A stretch of 42,573 bases of DNA. Origin: a virus. The notes below the pieces were generated by a model. It did no database searches. It was not told the origin of the DNA and was given only the letters and a program-made list of their open reading frames with translations. The stretch is from IMG/VR virus record IMGVR_UViG_3300025112_000043, positions 1 to 42,573 of that record. One strand, written 5' to 3'. How positions within the stretch are numbered: position 1 is the stretch's first letter; the number at the start of each line of letters is the position of its first letter. Below, in pieces: positions 26,878 to 34,038 of the stretch. The position numbers and the translations under genes are program-made.

Positions 26878-29009
26878 TGTCTTATCATGATACAGCAGCA
26901 GGGGCTGGTGGTGGTTCTAATGGTAACGGTGCTGCTGATAATACTGGCGCATCCTACGGAGGTGCCACCGTTAGACCCTTTACGAAATTTGCAGAGAGTC
27001 CTTTCCAGTGGACTGACCCTCCTCGTTGGTTTAAAGCTAATGATCCATACTGGTATAAGATTGATAACCTCCCTCTTAAACAAATTCATGAAAACTGCCA
27101 ATGGCTTAAAGATCAATTACAGGTAGCCCTCCTAGCTTCTGGGGTTGATAGGGTAGATTTTAATGAACTAAAACCTTATGCGGTAGGGTCAGATAGAAAG
27201 GTTCGGGTTCTTCCTGGGAACTATTTGGGTAGAGTTAATGATGCATATGGAAAAGGTATCACTACTTATAATGAACTAAGAGCCGCGTCCATTGATGTAT
27301 CTCCTGAATATTTAAATGTTATCCTTCAACGAGAGGTGGGGAGGTTCCCGTTAAGAGATAAGGTACTAGCTTCTTTGGTAGGGTATGATGTTCAAGCTTC
27401 TTCCTCTTTTCCTTCTAATGGATTATATGATTATCTCCAACATCATCAAGTAACGAGGGTGCCACAGGAAGGATTAGATTATTTACTAGGTTGGAAGGCA
27501 GGACAATCCGAAACCAACCCTAATAATAAAACAGGTATGGCTAATATACCTAAAATTAAATTAGCAATATGGAGGAGGAGTGCCCGATCTTGGGCTGGAG
27601 AGTGGGGAGATCTTCAGCAGAGGGCTATGTATTTTACTCGGAAATGGGGAGGAGTATCCCGAACCTCAATGGTGAACATTCCCGAGCCTATAGCTGTTCA
27701 AGTCCCCGCTTTTAATTCTGATGATTACATTAATTCCTCTGATTATATTCCTCATGTTAGAATTGATTTAGTCTTTATTTATACCCACCCCGTAGACGCT
27801 AAAAAAACAACTTTAGCTGCTGCTGATGGTAATAGCCCTGTCACAATAACTAGTCCCACTTTAGGTATTGTAAAAGGGGCAGGAATCATTAACCTTAAAA
27901 ACCAAGGCACTTTCCCTGATTCCCAGGTAGACATTCAGGCCAACCCCGCTCTCACAGATTCCGATACTTGGATAGCGGATAGTGCCAGCCGTGATGTGTG
28001 GTATGATTCGGATGGGCAACCAGGGTACAGCGAAGACGAATCCGCTTGGCAAATAAGGTCCCCACTTTCCGATCAGATTCAAGAAATCACAGGGTTAGAG
28101 GGTAGAAATATCCACACCTCTTTCCCTTCTCCCGATGATTTACTTAACTTAGCCCCATTAATTCAGAATGATTTAGAAGAAGAAGACCTTGCTTTAATTG
28201 GGCAGAGTATTCTACCTGTCGCTTATGTTTTAGTAAGAAAGGATGCGGCGTTAGTTGATCCTTCGGATGTAATTGATATTAGACCGTTCTTTAGGACTGC
28301 CGAGCTTACTTACAATGAGAGGGCTGGAGTTGCAGCCGCTATGCCCCCACTTTCTTTAGGTAACCCTGCTGTGGGAAAAATAGAATTAGATACTACTTTA
28401 GATACTTTCGGTAGGGCTGTTGGGAAGCTAGTAAGCGATGTGTCTAGTTTAGGGGATGAGCTTGGAGACCTGGAAGACACGATTTCTGACCTCTCTACAT
28501 CCTCTCTTACCAATGCCTTTGTATTTGGTAATGTAAGCTTTGGTCCCGCTAGTTGGGAGTTTCAAAAACGCAGAGGGGGAGGAGGTTCGACATTCGGTTA
28601 TAACAAATATATGAAACTCTCTGTGGATGTACCAAATAAAAATGCGGTAGGGGCTCAAGTGGTAATCACACAGAAGGCTCCCAACAATCAGCATCACCAT
28701 CATGATAATGATGGTGACCAAAGGTATAAAGCCAGTTTACAGTTACGGGAGGGTTCTCAGGTAGTGAAACAAATAAACTCTTCGGATAGTGCCACCATGG
28801 GGCACGGGCATAATGGAGACACATGGACCTTAAATATATCTCCTATTCGTATTCCTGATCGCGTAAATAATGTCCGCTTAAGAATTTCTCATACTTCAAA
28901 TTTGGATGGGGATAATGAGAATGAGGATACCGTTGCTGGCGATGTCGAAGCCTGGATAATTCTCAACAATGCTATCCATATTGAAAGCAATGATGTGGAG
29001 GGAAGTTAA
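26877..29009 (+). CDS. Fibre-like protein with coiled coil and His-rich C-terminal domain
   Basis: A 710-residue protein starting at a TAATG overlap. It begins with a Gly-rich tail (GGSNGNGAADNTGASYGGA), then YKIDNLPLKQIHENCQWLKD near residue 63, matching the docking motif of the preceding protein. The middle (about 90-480) is a mixed fold with VDFNELKPYAVG and DVIDIRPFFRTAELT. The latter resembles the 'v.DiRP' ending of other phage base proteins. Residues about 513-548 (AVGKLVSDVSSLGDELGDLE) form a short likely coiled coil, suggesting trimerisation. The C-terminal beta domain holds HHHH at about 606-609 and GHGH near 642, possible metal ligands. Likely a short fibre or a fibre base near the baseplate or neck; the target is not known. 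Confidence 0.72.
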   Translation: MSYHDTAAGAGGGSNGNGAADNTGASYGGATVRPFTKFAESPFQWTDPPRWFKANDPYWYKIDNLPLKQIHENCQWLKDQLQVALLASGVDRVDFNELKPYAVGSDRKVRVLPGNYLGRVNDAYGKGITTYNELRAASIDVSPEYLNVILQREVGRFPLRDKVLASLVGYDVQASSSFPSNGLYDYLQHHQVTRVPQEGLDYLLGWKAGQSETNPNNKTGMANIPKIKLAIWRRSARSWAGEWGDLQQRAMYFTRKWGGVSRTSMVNIPEPIAVQVPAFNSDDYINSSDYIPHVRIDLVFIYTHPVDAKKTTLAAADGNSPVTITSPTLGIVKGAGIINLKNQGTFPDSQVDIQANPALTDSDTWIADSASRDVWYDSDGQPGYSEDESAWQIRSPLSDQIQEITGLEGRNIHTSFPSPDDLLNLAPLIQNDLEEEDLALIGQSILPVAYVLVRKDAALVDPSDVIDIRPFFRTAELTYNERAGVAAAMPPLSLGNPAVGKIELDTTLDTFGRAVGKLVSDVSSLGDELGDLEDTISDLSTSSLTNAFVFGNVSFGPASWEFQKRRGGGGSTFGYNKYMKLSVDVPNKNAVGAQVVITQKAPNNQHHHHDNDGDQRYKASLQLREGSQVVKQINSSDSATMGHGHNGDTWTLNISPIRIPDRVNNVRLRISHTSNLDGDNENEDTVAGDVEAWIILNNAIHIESNDVEGS

Positions 29010-29011
29010 TT

Positions 29012-29320
29012 ATGTTGTTAGTTGCTAGAGGCTCAGTGCAAGATGTTGTAACCACTAACGAGGGGTGCCAACCTATTACTACTACCCAAGGATGCTCTAC
29101 TGATGTATTTGTTAGGGGTTTTGGGGTACACAGGATAGGGGACTCGAATACTCCCCATACTTTTGGTCCACCCGCATGCCCTACCCACCAAACCTATCTA
29201 TCAACTGGATCGGCAACGGTATTTGCTAATAGTAAAGGAGTAGGCAGGTATCTGGATATGTATGTAGCTGAAATTATTACAACTGTAACACAAGCCAGCG
29301 TTTTCGCTGGAGACTTTTGA
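29012..29320 (+). CDS. PAAR-motif spike tip protein
   Basis: A 102-residue protein with the PAAR layout: VHRIGDSNTPHTFGPPACP, then STGSATVFANSKGVGRYLD and a final D-M-Y-V. The H-R-I-G-D, the cysteine/histidine-rich turn and the S-T-G-S...V-F-A-N-x-K-x-x-x-R strand are all recognisable. In T4 (gp5.4) and in type VI secretion such proteins form the sharp metal-binding cone on the spike needle. It therefore pairs with the beta-helical spike encoded at 1059-2204, although the two genes lie about 27 kb apart. A GGAGGG ribosome binding site at about 28996-29001 supports the ATG. The 3' end carries a small hairpin and the gene closes the adhesion cluster. Confidence 0.85.
   Translation: MLLVARGSVQDVVTTNEGCQPITTTQGCSTDVFVRGFGVHRIGDSNTPHTFGPPACPTHQTYLSTGSATVFANSKGVGRYLDMYVAEIITTVTQASVFAGDF
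29295..29310 (+). terminator. Small hairpin at the end of the PAAR gene, possible weak terminator
   Basis: CCAGCG-TTTT-CGCTGG is a perfect six-base-pair stem with a four-base loop, overlapping the last codons. It is followed by AGACTTTTGA rather than a long T run, so termination would be weak; it may instead protect the mRNA 3' end. It marks the boundary between the fibre cluster and the head unit. Confidence 0.35.
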
Positions 29321-29338
29321 ACAAAATTTAAAAATTTA

Positions 29339-29346
29339 TATAAACA
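29339..29346 (+). promoter_or_regulatory. Candidate T4-type late promoter for the head unit
   Basis: TATAAACA matches seven of eight positions of the T4 late promoter box TATAAATA and sits in the 82-base gap before the acidic core protein gene, inside an AT-rich stretch. Start of transcription would fall near 29352, leaving a leader of about 50 bases that holds two hairpins. Confidence 0.4.
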
Positions 29347-29347
29347 A

Positions 29348-29388
29348 GGCTAGTGATAGCCTACATAAAATAAGAGATACACTATCTC
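29348..29388 (+). other. Two leader hairpins before the head-assembly genes
   Basis: GGCTA-GTGA-TAGCC (29348-29361) and GAGATA-CAC-TATCTC (29374-29388) are two perfect short inverted repeats. The second ends five bases before the GGA of the ribosome binding site for the gene starting at 29403. They could stabilise the 5' end of the late transcript or modulate access of ribosomes. Their role is inferred only from position. Confidence 0.5.
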
Positions 29389-29402
29389 AAAAAGGATTAA
29401 TT

Positions 29403-29825
29403 ATGAAATCACCCCTGAATATTACTGATGATATGATGCAGCAGATCCTAGCAAGTAGTGATTGGACTACGGCTGGTGTTACTGTTGTTACTGAAGAGCT
29501 TGACGCTGATAGCGATGAGCGTGTAGATGAGCGTAAAGCAGTCGCAGAAGAAGAGGTTGAAGTAGACGAGGGTATTGAAGACGAAGAAGACTTTAATGCT
29601 ATCGAAATGCTTCACGCTCTCCTTGACGAGCTTAGTGATGACGAGCTTTTAGAGCATGCCGCATCTATGCTTGAGGTTTTTGATGCAGCAGCCGAAGAGC
29701 TTGACCTTCTCTCAGAAGAGGAAGACGAGGAAGAAGAAGAGGACCCATCTGATGATATCAATAACATGTCTCCAGCACTCATGAGAGCCGTACTTAAGGC
29801 GCAGAGGAACGAAGGACTGCTGTGA
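29403..29825 (+). CDS. Highly acidic small head protein, possible prohead core (gp67-like position)
   Basis: A 140-residue, strongly acidic protein. Residues about 40-70 and 105-120 are almost continuous Glu/Asp (for example EEEDEEEEEDPSDD), and the central FNAIEMLHALLDELSDDELL forms a likely amphipathic helix. T4 encodes small acidic or charged prohead core proteins (gp67, gp68) upstream of the gene 21 protease, and this gene lies three genes before a gp21-like protease. That is why I suggest a core or internal-scaffold role; sequence similarity itself was not established. AAAGGA precedes the ATG, and the end overlaps the next start as GTGA at 29822-29825. Acidic proteins of this type could also counter positive charge in the head before packaging. 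Confidence 0.7.
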   Translation: MKSPLNITDDMMQQILASSDWTTAGVTVVTEELDADSDERVDERKAVAEEEVEVDEGIEDEEDFNAIEMLHALLDELSDDELLEHAASMLEVFDAAAEELDLLSEEEDEEEEEDPSDDINNMSPALMRAVLKAQRNEGLL

Positions 29826-30226
29826 ACATTGGAGACTTTGCAGAGTCTCTAATTAACGCAGAGGTCGGTGATATAAAATCAGGTAAGCGACAGGTTTCTC
29901 ATACGGTAGATAACACCTGGAAAGATCCTAGCCAACCTGACATCACCAGCGTTGCTGTACCTGAGGCATTTTCCGCTAAGGTTCTTTCTGAATCTTTTAA
30001 TATTGCGCCTAAAGAACCTCTGGTTGAGCAAGAGACTCCTCAAAAAGACCCTCAAGACAATCGTTTAGAGAGGTTGTCTCAGATTATGTCTGAGGCCCAA
30101 CAAATTCTAGAGAGTTTAAGTACTACTGTAGGAATGCTTGGTGCAGGGCCAATGTTAGGGGGTCAGAAAAAGAAAAAAGACTACCGCAATAGCTTGGAAA
30201 AGCTTAGACGGAGACGAAGAAGATGA
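29822..30226 (+). CDS. Small head-region protein with polyarginine tail
   Basis: A 134-residue protein starting at a GTG that overlaps the previous TGA. The middle has TSVAVPEAFSAKVLSESF followed by a Pro/Glu/Gln-rich linker and a helical segment LERLSQIMSEAQQILESLST. The C-terminus is strongly basic (GGQKKKKDYRNSLEKL and then six arginines). It lies between an acidic protein and a basic protein just upstream of the protease, the place where T4 carries small prohead core genes such as 68. A core or DNA-contact role is possible but only inferred. Its stop overlaps the next ATG (ATGA). GTG start chosen because it gives the coupled overlap typical of the block. Confidence 0.7.
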   Translation: MNIGDFAESLINAEVGDIKSGKRQVSHTVDNTWKDPSQPDITSVAVPEAFSAKVLSESFNIAPKEPLVEQETPQKDPQDNRLERLSQIMSEAQQILESLSTTVGMLGAGPMLGGQKKKKDYRNSLEKLRRRRRR

Positions 30227-30585
30227 ATATATTTGAGACAATCAGAGAATCAAATGCTCACCCTTCAGACCGTCCAGATTACGGGAAGAGAAATAAAACT
30301 TTGGCTAAGAAATCAAGAGTAAAGGTGTACGATACAATAAAGCAAGCACTAAACAGGGGTTATGTCGGACAAATTTTCTCAACTAAAAACGCTGGTAGGT
30401 TATATGTGACGAGTAAAGCTGGGTGGGGGAAGAAGAGTACAGGTAGAATAGCTAAGGGCTTTACCTCAGGGTCTTCTACTCCTTCTTCTGATTGGAAAAG
30501 CGTAAAGGGGCATTCAGTCCGCACAATGAAAAAACACGGGAAGCAACGCTCTCGCAAATTTGAAAAATATAAGGTAGATAAATAA
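30223..30585 (+). CDS. Small basic protein of unknown function next to the prohead protease
   Basis: A 120-residue protein very rich in Lys and Arg throughout (KRNKTLAKKSRVKVYDTI; KKHGKQRSRKFEKYKVDK) with a possible small beta domain in the middle (GYVGQIFSTKNAGRLYVTSK). It starts at an ATGA overlap, and its stop TAA shares a base with the ATG of the protease gene (TAATG). The high charge and head-gene neighbourhood suggest a nucleic-acid-contacting or core protein of the prohead. I do not recognise the family. The first residues MNIFETIRES resemble the short amphipathic leaders of head-targeted proteins, but this is weak. Confidence 0.7.
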   Translation: MNIFETIRESNAHPSDRPDYGKRNKTLAKKSRVKVYDTIKQALNRGYVGQIFSTKNAGRLYVTSKAGWGKKSTGRIAKGFTSGSSTPSSDWKSVKGHSVRTMKKHGKQRSRKFEKYKVDK

Positions 30586-31412
30586 TGTTATTAACGGATA
30601 CTTTCATTTTAGAGAACCTAGAGGTTATCGAAGAATCAAAAAGCAAAGGCACCATGAAAATTAGAGGGTGTTTTCAACGGGCTGATGAGGCTAATAACAA
30701 TAAGCGTGTCTACACTAAAGTCTTGTTAGAGCGTGAGCTTGTAAAGCTAGATGAAGCAGTAAAAGAAAGACGCTTGCTTGGGGAGTTAGACCACCCCAGC
30801 CATGACGCAGTTAAACTTTCTAATGTCTCTCATCTAGTAACAGGATTAAAGATGGTTGGAAAAGAGGTTGTAGGGGAGGCAGAGATACTAAACACACCTG
30901 CTGGTAAGGTAGCTCAGGCTCTTATTAATGACGGTGTAAAGATTGGTATTTCCTCTAGAGGGATGGGAACACTTTCAGATGGCCTCACGAATGGTTGCAA
31001 GCAGGTTAATGAGGACTTCAAGCTGATTACTTTTGATTTAGTCGCTGATCCCTCTACTAGGGGTGCTTTCCCTCAGCTTTCTGAGTCTACTTCTCACAGA
31101 ACGCAGGAGATTGTAGAGTCTACCTTTAAGAAGGCTAGTAAAGAGAAGTATTTCCTTACATTACTTAAGAAGAAGTTGTACGAGACTGTGGGTAAGGACC
31201 CCCATGAGGGTGAGCCTGAGCATTTAGCAGCGATTAGACGAGCTAATATGGTTAGCTCTGATATTAAGTCTGGGGCCAAGCCAGCAGAAGCGGGGGAGCG
31301 AGGTAAGCCTGTCAAGAAGAAGGTAGTTAAGAAGCCTGGGAAGAGGCAAGATTCTGGGACTTCTTACGGGGAAACTTTAGTCCGTAAAGTTCTTGAAGGA
31401 AGAAGAAGGTAA
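30585..31412 (+). CDS. gp21: Prohead core protease gp21-like
   Basis: A 275-residue protein with the features of the T4 gp21/herpes-assemblin-type protease. LLGELDHP places the catalytic His at residue 70, GISSRGMG holds the catalytic Ser at 123 or 124, and FDLVADPSTRGAF near 150-161 is the usual following strand. It cleaves scaffold, core and capsid proteins after L/I-x-E sites during head maturation. About 100 residues beyond the protease core form a basic C-terminal extension (KKKVVKKPGKRQ...LEGRRR), which may be removed by self-cleavage. It follows the small core-like genes and precedes scaffold and major capsid protein, the order found in T4. TAATG overlap fixes the start. Confidence 0.92.
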   Translation: MLLTDTFILENLEVIEESKSKGTMKIRGCFQRADEANNNKRVYTKVLLERELVKLDEAVKERRLLGELDHPSHDAVKLSNVSHLVTGLKMVGKEVVGEAEILNTPAGKVAQALINDGVKIGISSRGMGTLSDGLTNGCKQVNEDFKLITFDLVADPSTRGAFPQLSESTSHRTQEIVESTFKKASKEKYFLTLLKKKLYETVGKDPHEGEPEHLAAIRRANMVSSDIKSGAKPAEAGERGKPVKKKVVKKPGKRQDSGTSYGETLVRKVLEGRRR

Positions 31413-31413
31413 C

Positions 31414-31452
31414 AAAAAAAAATAAAAAAATACCCTAAGTATCTTAAGGGTA
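31414..31452 (-). terminator. Hairpin with A-tract: terminator-like on the - strand
   Basis: TACCCTAAG-TAT-CTTAAGGGTA (31431-31452) forms a nine-pair stem with one bulged A. On the + strand it is preceded by a nearly pure A run (31414-31430) and has no T run after it. Read on the - strand the same DNA is a stem followed by about 17 T-rich bases, the layout of an intrinsic terminator. It lies between the protease and scaffold genes. On the + strand it may act instead as an mRNA processing or stability hairpin. Confidence 0.5.
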
Positions 31453-31479
31453 TACATATAGTTAGAATCGGAGCAATTT

Positions 31480-32112
31480 ATGAAAAAAAATAAAATGGAT
31501 AGCATGGCTGAACTCTTACCCGAAGGCTTGGGTGAGGATACCATCACCGAAATTTGTGGCTTAGTGGACGAAGTTATAACTGAACAAGTTGATAGTCGTA
31601 TGAGACATTTAGAGGCTAAAGTTCAGGGCTATCTTCGCCTGAAAATGGACTCCATCAAAGAACACGCTATTAAAGAATTAGAAACAGAGAATGAAACTTA
31701 CAGAAATGCTAAGATCTTTGAGTCTTTAAAAACTTTAATGGCACTTGAGCTTTCTCCTAAAGACGAAGAGAATGCAATTAACAATAGTGTCGAAGAGAGC
31801 ACCCAGATTCAAGAGGAAAATAATGTCTTAGTCTCTGAACTTAATAGTGCCCTTGTAGAGAATAGCAAGTTAGAAAATGTTATTCAAGCTTTATCAAAAG
31901 AAATGAACACTTTGGAAGAGCGCAACGACTATCTTCACGGGGAAGTTCAAACCTTAGAAGAAAGCAACCAGAAACCCTTTCGGTCATCCGAGATGGCTGT
32001 AGTAATTACCGAAAATGTTGATGAGGAGAGTTCGGTTTCTCCCGCCCAAGCCACTGGGAATGAGTGGTTAACCAAAGATGTCATGGCATTTATGCCTTTC
32101 AATGATAACTAG
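31480..32112 (+). CDS. gp22: Prohead scaffolding core protein gp22-like
   Basis: A 210-residue, acidic and largely helical protein. Long coiled-coil-like stretches run from about residue 30 to 160 (ITEQVDSRMRHLEAKVQGYL; NNVLVSELNSALVENSKLEN), followed by a short tail that ends in VMAFMPFNDN. Scaffold proteins of the gp22 type are helical and are cleaved to small peptides by gp21. The location between protease and major capsid protein is diagnostic. CGGAG before the ATG is an acceptable ribosome binding site. The upstream gap with hairpin may let this gene be expressed at a different level from the protease. The C-terminal hydrophobic tip could contact the capsid shell. Confidence 0.85.
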   Translation: MKKNKMDSMAELLPEGLGEDTITEICGLVDEVITEQVDSRMRHLEAKVQGYLRLKMDSIKEHAIKELETENETYRNAKIFESLKTLMALELSPKDEENAINNSVEESTQIQEENNVLVSELNSALVENSKLENVIQALSKEMNTLEERNDYLHGEVQTLEESNQKPFRSSEMAVVITENVDEESSVSPAQATGNEWLTKDVMAFMPFNDN

Positions 32113-32121
32113 AGGACCCCT

Positions 32122-33729
32122 ATGAAAAGTAAAGATATACAATTAGTATCTAATGAAATAGTAGAGAAGTGGTCTCCAGTATTGGAAGGGATTAAATCCG
32201 ATTACGACAAGCGGGTTACCGCGCAGCTTCTAGAGAACCAAGCAAAATCATTTGTTGCTGAAAGACTTGACGAAGAAGCCCCATTTAGTGTGCCTAACTC
32301 TGTTAACACAGTTGGGCAACTGGGAACTTTCCAAAAGTTTGCATTCCCCCTCGTTCGTCGGGTTTATCCCCAACTGATCGCCAACAATATTGTCGGTGTT
32401 CAGCCCATGCAAGGACCTGTATCTCAAATATTCTATCTTGGTAACTCAAGACACTCCAAGCAAGCTAACATTAACCAGACGGTTTATAGTAAGTACAATC
32501 TGACCTACGCGGGTCTTACTACAAGCTCAATTTTCCCATCAGGAAACATTGATCTTGACCTTTGTACTGCTCCTGCGATTCAGGATATCATCGGTTCTGG
32601 TACGAACATCGATCTTCTACCAAACACCCAAGATACCTTTGCAGGAAGACCTCAGTTCCCCTCAGGTACTATCGGTGGTCAAATCGCTGCTTGGCCTGAG
32701 AGAAACAAGATGTTCGGCTTCAATGTTTCGGCTGGTGAAAGACTCGCCGCAGGTGATATCCCAGAAATCACCTTCCACATTGAGCAACAGCCAGTAGCCG
32801 CAAGAACCCGTAAGATGAGGGCTCTGTGGACTATGGAAGCCTCTCAGGACTTGAGGGCTTATCACGGACTTGATCTTGAGCGTGAGCTTAGTGAGCTTTT
32901 AAGCAACGAGCTTCGCCTTGAAATCGACCGTGAGCTTGTTGAGGATATTAGGATGCTCGCTTATGACATCGCCCCTGGTGATACAGACACCTTCGGTGGT
33001 TTCAGTAGGTCTATGTTGGATCAAGCAAACTCCAACAACTTCACCTTCAACCCTGATATGCAGTTTGCTAACCAGTTTACCTATGACCAGTCAAGCATGG
33101 CAAGCAACCCCGCTGGAACTCTCACAAATGTTTTCTTCTGTGATTTCAGCGCATCTGCTTCCTTGTTTGCACCACAGCATGTGGGTCATATGTACTCTAA
33201 CCTTCTTGCTACTATTAACTTTGCAAGCCAGGACATTTATAAGTCTACATGGCGAGGCCCAGGTAACTGGATTCTTTGCGCTCCCATTGTAGGTTCTATG
33301 CTTGAGTCTGCTGCTAAGTTAGAGGGTGGTTTACCTGCTGATGCTGGTCCTACTAACATGGGTCAGAACATTCAGTTCAAAGGTAAGTTTGCTGGTAAGT
33401 ACGATCTCTATATTGATCCTATGTACCCAGAAGATGAAATCCTTGTTGGTTACAAGGGTGCGAACGCTATGGATTCGGGTTTCGTGTATGCTCCATACAT
33501 CCCACTCCAGCAGCTTCCCACCATTGTTGATCCTGCATCCTTCCAACCCAGGAAGGGTATCATGACTCGCTACGGAAAGGTTGCAATCTCTCCTGAGTCT
33601 AGATTCTACAGGATCGTCAGGCTTGTTGGACCTACGGCTAACTTCTTGAATGTACCATTCTCGAAACTTGCCGCTCCAAGAACTGATACTACTACAAACT
33701 GGAGTGCTCCTGCGGATCCAGGTGCTTGA
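32122..33729 (+). CDS. gp23: Major capsid protein gp23-like
   Basis: A 535-residue protein, similar in length to T4 gp23. The N-terminal 50 residues are a charged helical delta-like segment, ending in AERLDEEAPF. The L-D-E there (49-51) is a candidate gp21 cleavage site. After it come QKFAFPLVRRVYPQLIANNI and GVQPMQGPVSQIFYL, well known gp23-type blocks, and later MRALWTMEASQDLRAYHGLD. It forms the head shell. Strong ribosome binding site AGAGGA before ATG. Codon choice in this gene is visibly richer in C-ending codons than the fibre genes, as expected of a very highly expressed gene. A strong terminator follows 20 bases after the stop. Confidence 0.95.
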   Translation: MKSKDIQLVSNEIVEKWSPVLEGIKSDYDKRVTAQLLENQAKSFVAERLDEEAPFSVPNSVNTVGQLGTFQKFAFPLVRRVYPQLIANNIVGVQPMQGPVSQIFYLGNSRHSKQANINQTVYSKYNLTYAGLTTSSIFPSGNIDLDLCTAPAIQDIIGSGTNIDLLPNTQDTFAGRPQFPSGTIGGQIAAWPERNKMFGFNVSAGERLAAGDIPEITFHIEQQPVAARTRKMRALWTMEASQDLRAYHGLDLERELSELLSNELRLEIDRELVEDIRMLAYDIAPGDTDTFGGFSRSMLDQANSNNFTFNPDMQFANQFTYDQSSMASNPAGTLTNVFFCDFSASASLFAPQHVGHMYSNLLATINFASQDIYKSTWRGPGNWILCAPIVGSMLESAAKLEGGLPADAGPTNMGQNIQFKGKFAGKYDLYIDPMYPEDEILVGYKGANAMDSGFVYAPYIPLQQLPTIVDPASFQPRKGIMTRYGKVAISPESRFYRIVRLVGPTANFLNVPFSKLAAPRTDTTTNWSAPADPGA

Positions 33730-33749
33730 GTTAGTTAGATAATTAAAAA

Positions 33750-33786
33750 AAAGAAAGGGTTGAGTTCTCCTCAACCCTTTCTTTTT
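33750..33786 (+). terminator. Strong intrinsic terminator after the major capsid gene (bidirectional)
   Basis: AAAGAAAGGGTTGAG and CTCAACCCTTTCTTT form a perfect 15-base-pair stem with a TTCTC loop, continued by TT. On the other strand the stem is followed by a T run from the A run at 33745-33752, so it should stop both directions. It separates the head unit from the neck/tail unit. Confidence 0.9.
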
Positions 33787-33807
33787 GCCTATATATAAGT
33801 GACCATG

Positions 33808-33815
33808 TATAAATA
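33808..33815 (+). promoter_or_regulatory. T4-type late promoter box TATAAATA
   Basis: A perfect match to the eight-base T4 late promoter box, 22 bases after the terminator and in the only gap before the neck genes. T4 late transcription begins about six bases after the box, here near 33821. This would drive the neck, sheath and tube genes. Confidence 0.6.
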
Positions 33816-33837
33816 TAAGAGTATCTGTCGATTCAAT

Positions 33838-34038
33838 ATGCTTCTGCATCTAGAAAATAGGATAGTAGAAGTTCGTCCCAACCAAATAATAGAGAGTGCT
33901 ACAGAACTTTCTTTTGAGAATCTACAACTAATAGAGTCTCCTCCTGCACCAAAAGAGGTAAAAAATGACAGCAGCAAGACCCAAAATACTGGGGTACGGA
34001 AACAGCTTCGGAGTAAGCCACCAAAAGGTACTGAGTGA
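33838..34038 (+). CDS. Small ORF between capsid and neck genes, uncertain
   Basis: A 66-residue reading frame (MLLHLENRIVEVRPNQIIES at the start) that overlaps the neck gene by 74 bases in another frame. An in-frame GTG at 33799 and an ATG at 33805 exist but lie upstream of or inside the TATAAATA box, so I choose the ATG at 33838. The first 45 residues look like a small beta/helix protein; the Lys/Ser-rich end is probably only a by-product of the overlap. No clear ribosome binding site is visible, so this may equally be an untranslated leader. Function unknown. Confidence 0.4.
   Translation: MLLHLENRIVEVRPNQIIESATELSFENLQLIESPPAPKEVKNDSSKTQNTGVRKQLRSKPPKGTE

Noticed and set aside
32918-33292. 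124-codon + strand frame inside the capsid gene
   Set aside because: Out-of-frame shadow of the capsid gene, Ser/Leu/Thr-rich low-information translation.
33331-33849. 172-codon open frame on the - strand across the capsid gene end and terminator
   Set aside because: Lies opposite the well-supported major capsid gene and crosses a strong bidirectional terminator; codon pattern is the mirror of the sense gene.
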